64,000 nucleotides of DNA from Lewinella sp. LCG006 (GTDB lineage Bacteria; Bacteroidota; Bacteroidia; Chitinophagales; Saprospiraceae), in assembly GCF_040784935.1 (NCBI RefSeq), contig NZ_CP160680.1, positions 2,223,501 through 2,287,500 on the forward strand. Reading direction: 5' to 3'. Positions 54,501 through 61,800 of the stretch are shown in pieces. A program made the translations under genes and the position numbers. The notes under the pieces are model-generated. The model worked only from the letters and a program-made list of their open reading frames with translations. It did not search any database and was not told where the DNA came from. Position 1 is the stretch's first letter. Every line of letters starts with the position of its first letter.

Positions 54501-55158
54501 AAGCCGAAATTCCAAAAACATCCACCAAAGCTGCCGTCGCCTGGTTGTCGATATCGCTGGTAAGGCTCAAAGAAATGATGTAGCCCACGATAATCAGCAG
54601 GGTACCTACAAAAGAAATAATGGTGCTCTTGAAGCGAGTAGCCAGAAGAAAGATCACCGTACCCGCAAAAAACATATTAGGCACTACAAACAAAAAGTAG
54701 CTGCTAAAAAATGCCCCCCAAGGCGTAGGCCCGAGCCGCTCTGGCCCAATCCAGTCAAATATAGGGGCCAAAAATCCACCTACAACTACGCCCACATATA
54801 CGCCTACCATCACGAGGGTAGACAGTAGCCAGGCACCTGTAAAGCGCCCAAAGAAGTACCCCGCCTTGCTGAGGGGTGTACTGAACAGGATTTCGCTAAA
54901 CTGGTACTGGTAATCGCGCAAAGCCGCGTTGTTGAAAAAGGCAGTCGCAAAAAGCAGCCCAAAAATATTGAGCACACTCACAAACACCCCTATCACCGCC
55001 GGAGCATTCTTGTGCACATCACCTACCGCGCCGCCAATAATAACATTGTCGCTCACTACGGCAAAAAACACCAGCAGCGCCACGATAAACATGAAAATAT
55101 AGATCATCGGCCGTTTGAGGGCCGACATGACTTCTCGATTAAAAAAAGTAAAAAACAT
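51577..55158 (-). CDS. ABC-2 permease fused to an M1-like metallopeptidase
   Basis: The 1,193-residue protein has two blocks of about six membrane helices each (about 20 to 275 and 320 to 600). The first block starts with an ABC-2 permease pattern (LLFATAFFNNAALRDYQYQF, SEILFSTPLSKAGYFFGRFT). After residue 640 it is a soluble peptidase of the M1/gluzincin type with zinc motif HEMAH (His937, Glu938, His941) and SESFAEY about 19 residues later as third-ligand Glu. It likely exports and then processes peptides. It follows its ATPase gene with a gap of 12 bases. Both active parts look intact. Confidence 0.92.
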   Translation of the reverse strand: MFFTFFNREVMSALKRPMIYIFMFIVALLVFFAVVSDNVIIGGAVGDVHKNAPAVIGVFVSVLNIFGLLFATAFFNNAALRDYQYQFSEILFSTPLSKAGYFFGRFTGAWLLSTLVMVGVYVGVVVGGFLAPIFDWIGPERLGPTPWGAFFSSYFLFVVPNMFFAGTVIFLLATRFKSTIISFVGTLLIIVGYIISLSLTSDIDNQATAALVDVFGISAYDLDTQYFTPAERNAIGPAFGGHLLTNRLLWMGIGLVILALSYFGFSFATKATKQKKAKKDKGATIEKKIIYQPLVPENVEEISGWKTFVSFFKINFLSMFKSTTFVILLLFSLILLISNLWGGFEYFGLKSYPVTYKMLDEVNNLSSLFVLIILVFFSGELVWRDRDNHINEVIDGTPHRSVISLVAKTLSLVSLACILHLTLMVVAILYQAFNGYTNFELNVYLQDFFTGAFFVYLTWGGLLIFLQVIINNKYLGYFASVVLLFMLDIIYLVLKIETNMLSVGGTPSTMYSDMNAFGPGVTGNFWFNGYWVLFGILTVILAALLWPRGTSTTVKDRLAAGRKALGKRYYGALGFFSIAFVIVAGFVYYNTQVLNPYKTSHERELLQVSYEKQYRKYVDAPKISVLDAKYFIDIYPKVRAAKGRVEMLVSNKTNEVIDSLFFTVSEDYQQEVEIPNSKLVYEDKDLGFLIYELNEPLQPRDSMQMIARFDYTPKGFENEVSNMSVLKNGTFFNNGDILPSLGYEVNAELSDKNKRRKYDLPERQRMPDLQENCTDLCRSNYLTNGSSDWVTVETFISTNEDQIAIAPGSLVSKEVKDGRANYHYRVDHPSQNFYSFISADYKVATRVWNGIDLEVYYHPDHGINVERMLDALEKSMKYYTENFGPYFHKQARIIEFPRYATFAQAFPGTMPYSEAFGFIINLEDEDKNNVVDAVIAHEMAHQYWAHQVIGANMKGSTMLSESFAEYSSLMVMKQETDEVKMKDFLKYDLQRYLRGRSSETEEEQPLMKVENQGHIHYGKGSVILYALQDYIGEDKVNAALRGFLEEFRYKEPPYPTAYDFMRYLEPQVPDSLQYLITDWFEDITLYDLRMEDATAKTLDNGQYEVTVNFLAKKLKADGAGNAKEAQLNDWIDIGFYADRDEDELIMRQRVHLTQEKGQLTFTLDKLPVKAAIDPLRLLIDRVDEDNVKTVVVE

Positions 55159-55170
55159 AGTATCCAGGTT

Positions 55171-56049
55171 TTAGGCAACGGTGGCGTGAATAGTAGTAAA
55201 GAACACATCTTCCAGGCTCGGGGCTACTTCTACAAAGCCCTCTCCTGGTTGCTGATCGCTGAGCACGTGAATCTGGGGACGCCCACCCACCATCTTGTCC
55301 GAGATGATGGTGTACTGTGCCGCGTAAGCTGCCTTTTCAGCACGGTCGATGGTCTTGCGCCATACCCTGCCTTCCAGCGAGGTCAGGGCCTCGGTTGGCG
55401 TGCCTTTGTACACGATCTGGCCCAGGTTCATAATGGCCATGTCCGTACAAAGCTCCCGTACATCGTCTACGATGTGGGTCGACAGGATCACGATCACCTC
55501 TTCGCCTACTTCTGCCAGCAGGTTGTGGAAGCGGTTGCGCTCGCCGGGGTCAAGGCCGGCGGTAGGCTCGTCTACAATGATCAGTTGTGGGTTGCCAATC
55601 AGGGCTTGGGCTATGCCCACGCGCTGCTTCATCCCGCCCGAAAATCCGCTTACGCTTTTGTTGCGTTGCTCGTACAGGTTTACTTTTTGCAGCAGGTATT
55701 CCACCAAATCCTTGCGGGTATTCCCGTTGCTTATCCCCTTCAGGGTAGCAATATGGTCCAGGAGTTGAGCGGCAGTAATCCGTGGATATACGCCAAATTC
55801 CTGTGGCAGATAGCCCAGCACTTTACGCACCGATTGCGGGTCGTTGAGGATGTCAATATCACCGAGAAAAGCGGTACCGGAATCGGCCTCCTGCAAGGTA
55901 GCCAGGGTGCGCATCAGCGACGATTTCCCCGCACCGTTCGGCCCCAGCAGGCCAAACATTCCTTTTGAGAGTTCCAGATCGACATCCACGAGCGCGCGCG
56001 TGCCATTAGGGTAAGTTTTATTCAGGCCATTGATTTTGAGTAAAGACAT
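55171..56049 (-). CDS. ABC transporter ATP-binding protein
   Basis: The 292-residue protein (start at 56049 instead of 56091, giving MSLLKINGLNKTYPNGT) has Walker A GLLGPNGAGKSS, Q-loop YLPQEFGV, signature VSGFSGGMKQR, Walker B LIIVDEPTAGLDP and switch His in ILSTHIVDD. It drives the adjacent permease-peptidase. It is close to drug/lipid or antibiotic-peptide exporters of the ABC-2 group. Confidence 0.95.
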   Translation of the reverse strand: MSLLKINGLNKTYPNGTRALVDVDLELSKGMFGLLGPNGAGKSSLMRTLATLQEADSGTAFLGDIDILNDPQSVRKVLGYLPQEFGVYPRITAAQLLDHIATLKGISNGNTRKDLVEYLLQKVNLYEQRNKSVSGFSGGMKQRVGIAQALIGNPQLIIVDEPTAGLDPGERNRFHNLLAEVGEEVIVILSTHIVDDVRELCTDMAIMNLGQIVYKGTPTEALTSLEGRVWRKTIDRAEKAAYAAQYTIISDKMVGGRPQIHVLSDQQPGEGFVEVAPSLEDVFFTTIHATVA

Positions 56050-56186
56050 TTTATCCGTAGGTTTTCCAGAAAATGGGTGTGATAATCTCATCCAAGTTAC
56101 GTAAAACCTGCAAAGCTGCTCTCACCCGCCGTAGCATTATAGACAGACGGAGGCTATTCTCAGATGAGTTGCTGAGATTTGGGGCC

Positions 56187-56328
56187 GTAGCAACGCTGCG
56201 TTGGCTACCGGTCTTTCCGTTCTTGGTGCTTGCTGCGCGGCGAATACCTCACTCTTGGTTCTGTCCCTTCCGTCCTCCGGACATCTTGCTCGAGGTTCAA
56301 CCCCTCCGTCACTTTGTGACACCTCCCC
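56187..56328. repeat. REP-like hairpin cluster in a long intergenic region
   Basis: GTAGCAACGC with GCGTTGGCTAC (56187-56208) and CCCCTCCGTCACTTTGTGAC (56301-56320, containing the palindrome GTCACTTTGTGAC) are dispersed-repeat-type hairpins. The whole stretch 56050-56703 carries no gene that I can support. Confidence 0.5.
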
Positions 56329-56494
56329 GGGGGGAGAAAAGTAGGTTTATTTAGTGGATGGGGCTCGTTTTTTATAGAATGAAGTACGCATCCAACGTGA
56401 TGCTTTGCGGGGCAGTGATTGCGCAAGCGTATACGAAAAAAAGATTTTGCGTACCCTGCGTGCTCAAAATCGGAATTGGTAAAACGTAAGTTAT

Positions 56495-56638
56495 AAGTCG
56501 GAAGTGGGAAAGCGGAAATCGGAAGTATCTGTTGGCCACTAGTAGCCGCTTTGTGACTACGATTTGAGGTGTTTTTAGAGCCCTACCTATGTACGTGTGT
56601 CTAGTTACTTCCGACCTCCCACTTCCGCTTTCCGACTT
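56495..56638. repeat. Inverted repeat with GGAAGTCGGAA-type arms
   Basis: AAGTCGGAAGTGGGAAAGCG with GAAATCGGAAGTA on the left and TACTTCCGACCTCCCACTTC with CGCTTTCCGACTT on the right pair over about 33 bases. Arms of this type recur in Bacteroidota intergenic DNA. It lies downstream of the mnmG stop (56704). Confidence 0.75.
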
Positions 56639-56703
56639 GAAAATGGCCTACTGTTTCGTGTAAATGCATGAATGTATTTATACAAATGAGAAGACTACGA
56701 ACC

Positions 56704-58569
56704 CTACCGCCCCATATGCACCAGCAACACCGAAATATCCGAGGGACTCACCCCACTGATGCGGCTGGCCTGACCGATGGTGCGCGGCTTGAGTTGGGTA
56801 AGCTTCGTGCGGGCTTCCTTGCTGAGCGACGAGAGCGTGTGGTAGTCGATGTTTTCGTACAGACGCACTGATTCCAGGCGGTTCATCTTGTCGACCATCT
56901 CTTGCTCGCGGCGGATGTAGCCCTCATACTTCATGTTGATCTCGGCCAGCTCGCGGGATTCGCTGTCGTATTGCGCCAACTCCTGCGCGAAGGTGGGCAC
57001 ATGGGCGCAAATATCCGCCAGCGATACGTTGGGGCGCAGCAGTACCGTATTCATTTTTACACTTTGCTTCAGCGGCGAAGAGCCGATGCTTTCCAGGTAG
57101 GGATTGATCAGCTCGGGCTGTATGCTGTAATTGTCCAGCAGCTTTTCGATGGCGGCGGTGGCTTCCTGTTTTTGCGTTACCCTTTCCATGCGTGCTTCCA
57201 GGTGGTTCATGCCAATTTTGGCGGCCAGCGGGGTAAGGCGCAGGTCGGCATTGTCTTGCCGTAGCAAGATGCGGTATTCGGCACGCGAGGTAAACATGCG
57301 GTAAGGTTCCTCCGTGCCTTTGTTGATCAAATCATCGATCAATACACCGATGTAGGCTTCAGAGCGCTTAAGCACAAAAGGCTCTTCGTCTTTCACGGCC
57401 AGGTAGGCGTTGATGCCGGCCATTAGACCTTGACTGCCGGCTTCTTCGTAGCCGGTGGTGCCGTTGATCTGACCCGCAAAAAAGAGGTTCTTCACGAGGC
57501 GTGTTTCCAGCGAAGCACGCAGCTGCGTGGGCTGAAAAAAGTCGTACTCGATGGCGTAGCCAGGCCGAAACATCTTCATGTTTTCAAACCCTGGCACTTT
57601 GCGCAAAGCGTGGTATTGCACATCCTCCGGCAGCGAAGAGCTAAAGCCGTTGACGTAAATTTCGCAAGTGCTCCAACCTTCTGGCTCGACAAAAAGCTGG
57701 TGGCGATCACGGTCGGCAAAGCGTTCTATTTTGTCTTCGATGGAAGGACAGTAGCGAGGCCCCAAGCCCCGGATGCGCCCGTTGAACATGGGCGAGCGAT
57801 CAAAACCCGTCTTCAGGGTTTCGTGTACTTCCTGGCTGGTATAAGTAATGTGACAAGGCAACTGTTTGGTCAGGCGGGGGGTATCCGTATAGCTGAAACC
57901 TACGGGATCTTCATCGCCGTGCTGCACTTCCATCTTGGAGTAATCAAGGCTCCGGCCATCAATGCGTGGGGGAGTGCCGGTTTTCATGCGGCCAGCCTCG
58001 AAGCCAAGTTCGCGCAATTGTTCGGTGATGCCGGTAGAGGCGCGCTCGCCAGCCCGACCACCACCAAATTGTTTTTCGCCGATATGGATCAGTCCGTTGA
58101 GGAAAGTTCCGTTGGTCAATATGACGGCTTTGCCTGGGATTTCCAGTCCGATTCCGGTACGCACGCCTACTACGCGCTCGCCTTTCACCACGATACCGGT
58201 AACCATCTCCTGCCAGAAGTCGATATTTTCGTGCGCTTCCAGCATTTCGCGCCATTTGGCGGCAAACAGCATCCGGTCGCTCTGGGCGCGGGGGCTCCAC
58301 ATGGCGGGCCCTTTGGATTTGTTGAGCATCCGAAACTGCACAGCCGTATGGTCGGTGACAATACCCGAATAACCACCCAGTGCGTCAATTTCCCGCACAA
58401 TCTGCCCTTTGGCGACACCACCCATGGCGGGATTGCACGACATTTGGGCAATCGTATTCATATTCATCGTCGCCAGCATCACACGCGCGCCCATGTTGGC
58501 GGCGGCTACTGCTGCTTCACATCCCGCATGCCCTGCTCCAACCACGATGACATCATACTCCGGAAACAT
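56704..58569 (-). CDS. mnmG: tRNA uridine-5-carboxymethylaminomethyl modification enzyme MnmG
   Basis: The 621-residue protein has the FAD motif [19 protein letters not shown], then [58 protein letters not shown] and [20 protein letters not shown]. The C-terminal helical domain ([19 protein letters not shown]) is full length. With MnmE it modifies U34 of several tRNAs. It is single-gene here; the upstream region (58570-58849) is shared with the divergent adhesin. Confidence 0.97.
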   Translation of the reverse strand: MFPEYDVIVVGAGHAGCEAAVAAANMGARVMLATMNMNTIAQMSCNPAMGGVAKGQIVREIDALGGYSGIVTDHTAVQFRMLNKSKGPAMWSPRAQSDRMLFAAKWREMLEAHENIDFWQEMVTGIVVKGERVVGVRTGIGLEIPGKAVILTNGTFLNGLIHIGEKQFGGGRAGERASTGITEQLRELGFEAGRMKTGTPPRIDGRSLDYSKMEVQHGDEDPVGFSYTDTPRLTKQLPCHITYTSQEVHETLKTGFDRSPMFNGRIRGLGPRYCPSIEDKIERFADRDRHQLFVEPEGWSTCEIYVNGFSSSLPEDVQYHALRKVPGFENMKMFRPGYAIEYDFFQPTQLRASLETRLVKNLFFAGQINGTTGYEEAGSQGLMAGINAYLAVKDEEPFVLKRSEAYIGVLIDDLINKGTEEPYRMFTSRAEYRILLRQDNADLRLTPLAAKIGMNHLEARMERVTQKQEATAAIEKLLDNYSIQPELINPYLESIGSSPLKQSVKMNTVLLRPNVSLADICAHVPTFAQELAQYDSESRELAEINMKYEGYIRREQEMVDKMNRLESVRLYENIDYHTLSSLSKEARTKLTQLKPRTIGQASRISGVSPSDISVLLVHMGR

Positions 58570-58780
58570 AATTGTTGTTTTTATTTACCAGATAAAACCC
58601 AGTAAAATCGCCGCAAAAATACGTAATTACAACAGTACCAACCCACTATTCGTTCGCCCTTTTTTTACATTCAGGCAGCGATTAAAAGACTCATTGGGTC
58701 TTAGTGCTGTAACTGGAGTAATAACTGCTCCTAATTTTTCCTTTTAAATCAACACGTTTTGGGATTAGTACAAACGACCT

Positions 58781-58808
58781 TTGCCTACTGGCAAGGCTGT
58801 TACTTTTA
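58781..58808 (+). promoter_or_regulatory. Putative promoter of the giant adhesin
   Basis: TTG (58781-58783), a 17-base spacer and TACTTTTA (58801-58808) resemble TTG / TAnnTTTG with one mismatch. The start codon is 41 bases downstream. Confidence 0.4.
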
Positions 58809-58849
58809 TTGTCAAAATTTAACTTCACTACCACTAACCCCTCAACATT

Positions 58850-61800
58850 ATGAATCCCATGCACCGATCGTTATTTTCCATACTGAGCTTTTTCACACTT
58901 TTTGCGGCCTTACCACTGAATAATGCCAGCGCACAGGAACAGGCTTTTATCTTTGGCGACGAATACCTGTGTCCTGATCAGTGTGGTCAATGGTTTGTCG
59001 AGTTTCCGCAAGACCCTAACCTCAATTACCATTGGGTCGTTTATGACGGTACTTCTCCAGACAATGGAACCATCTGGAATGAGCAGATGGGAATTGGCCA
59101 ATTCACTTACACATTGTGTAACTCATCTATCACCTTACCTCCGGGGTTTTACACGATCTATTTAACGGTAAGTATCCCAGGGACAGGAGGCCCCAATGAT
59201 ATTGTTGCTACTGGGCAAACCAGCTTTTTTATAGACAATTTCTTCAATCTCTTCGGAGAAGCCTACGGCGAACACATTACCGAATGCGAGCAAGATTCTT
59301 TTGCCATCAGCCTCCCTGGAGGCTTGGAAGAATGCTACGAAGTGTGCGTGGGTTCGACCTCTACTCTCAACCTGGACAATATCATTGTCACTGACCCAAC
59401 GGGGCAAACCGGAACTGTTGACCTCAACCAGGGGCAGTGGTCGGTGACCAACGGCACAATCATTCCGACCGTCAATACGGATGATAGTAATTTCAACCTT
59501 GCCGAAGTGTACGCTTCACTGGGCCAGACGGTTTGTGTACCTTTGACCGTCAACAATTTTGACAATATCCTGGGGATGCAATTTAGTATCAATTACAACG
59601 CTGCTATCCTGCAATTTACGGGGGCACAAAATTTCAATGGCTCCCTGATAGGTTTTACAGCTGGCTCCATTGGCAATCCTTTTCCAGGAGCAATCACTAT
59701 TGGCTGGAATAATCCTTTCGGCAGCGGCGTTTCCTTGATGGACAATAGTACTATTCTGGAACTTTGTTTTGACGTTGTAGGGCAAACCTCATCTTCTCTT
59801 TCTTTTTCTAATCCAGAAGTCATCAACGGCAGCGAGGAAGAGGTGCCTTTTGACGGCAATACCGGCGCCGTCATCATCGGCTCACCACCCGCCAACACGA
59901 TCTCTATCCTCTGGGGCGAAGAAGGCCCAGGCCGGGCAACCTTCTCTTACTGGTACCTCAGCGCTAACGGTTGTGAGACGTTTTCCAGCATAGATATTTG
60001 TTTCGATGTTCTCCCTCCTCCACCCGCAGACTTCACCACGCAGCCCCCGGTAGGTGCCAATGGTCTCTTAGAAATATGTGAAGGCCAAACCGTGTTCTTT
60101 ACCAGCGAAGCCACGGATGCGGATACCTACCTCTGGGATTTTGGCGATGGCGGCGGTTCGTCCCTCCCCAATCCACAACATACCTACAATGCTGCCGGTA
60201 CTTTCGAGGTAGCACTGATTACCAGTGCAGGCTGTGAATGTGCCGACACCAGCCGACTGACCGTCATCGTAGAAGGCAACGACGCTCCTTTTGTAGATTG
60301 TGTCGCCACCATCTGTGAAGGCACTTCGGTCACCTACACCGCCAATACTGGTTGTAGCACCTACGATTGGAGCATTAGTGCCAATGGCAGTATTTTGGAC
60401 GGAGGCGGACCAGCGGATGATTTTATCACCATCCAGTGGGGCGCAGGCCCGATTGGAGAAATCACCTTACAAACCGACGGCTGCCCCGACCTCAGTAATT
60501 GTACCGAGGCCGCTTATTTGCAAGTGCCCATCATATCCAGTAGCACCACCATTGAAGGTCCGGCCCAGGTTTGTCGGGGCGACCAATCGGTCTACACCGT
60601 TCCTCCTTTTGAAGGAACAGAATTCAACTGGAGCGTTACTTCTTTTGGTACCATCATTGATGGGCAAGGCACCCCTAGCGTAACCATCGAGTGGTTTGAC
60701 GGTCCCATCCCTCCCGGCGCACAAACCGTAAGCGTTGATTATTCCAACTGTTACCTGGAATGTGGCGGCAGTACACAAATGGAAGTTTTTATCCGCCCCG
60801 AATTTTACCTTACGGGTGAAATAGAAGTTTGTGAAAACAGCAGCGAAAGCTATGCTGTAATCAATACCCAAACCAACTTGGGTTTTCCTGCCAACTTTAG
60901 TGTTATCGCTTCGGATGGCAGTACGGTGTGGACCAGTCCTGGTGCGGGAAGTTCTTTCCCTATCGATTGGAATTTTGGTGCCGGTGATTTCACCTTGGTG
61001 GCTACGCCTCAAAACCCTACGGATTATTGTCTTCAGCAGGCCGAGATGCCTGTAAAAGTGATCGCCCAACCAGCGGCAGTGGCCACGATAAATGGGCAAA
61101 CGGAAATTTGTGCTGGTATTGCCTACACTTATAGTATTGCGAACCCTGTAGACGGAGAACGCTATCGCTGGACCATCAATAACGGAGGGACCATCACCGA
61201 AAGAGAAGGTGCTTCGATTGCGGTGATCTGGAATGCTGGCGGGCCTTACGAATTAAGTGTCATCCGCCGCTCTCCACCCTTATTCTGTAGCTCTTCGGCC
61301 ACTTCGCTCAACATCGGAGCAGTGAGTAGTTTCGCCATTAGCGGCGACGATCAGGTATGTATGGATCAATTGTCGACTTACACCAGCGACCAGACGGGCG
61401 ATGTGTTTTACGATTGGGCCATCCAGCCCGCGAGTGCTGGTACTATTACCGGTGACCCCACCGCCGCCGACATTGAAGTCCTTTGGCACAGTGCCGGTCC
61501 TGCTACCGTAACCCTAGACATTTGTGGACAACAGGAAACCTTCGTGGTAACCATAAACGCGCCCCCTCAGCCGGTAGTGAATCATCCAGCTTCCATTTGT
61601 CCAGGTGTTACAACGCCCGTGAGTACAACCGCCGCTTTTGCCTCCTACTCCTGGCAAGATGCGGAAGGCGTAGAACTCTCTACCAGCGCAACGCCCGATC
61701 TGGCCGGAGGTTATTACCGTCTTGAGGTAACGGACGCCAATGGCTGTGTAGGGCGTACGATTTTCCACATTTACCAATATCCAACCGCTAGTATTAACAT

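Noticed and set aside
53962-54828. Open frame of 288 codons on the plus strand
   Set aside because: It is antisense to the well-supported ABC permease-peptidase and its product is low-complexity His/Gln/Lys-rich.
57430-58605. Open frame of 391 codons on the plus strand
   Set aside because: It is antisense to mnmG, whose motifs are complete.
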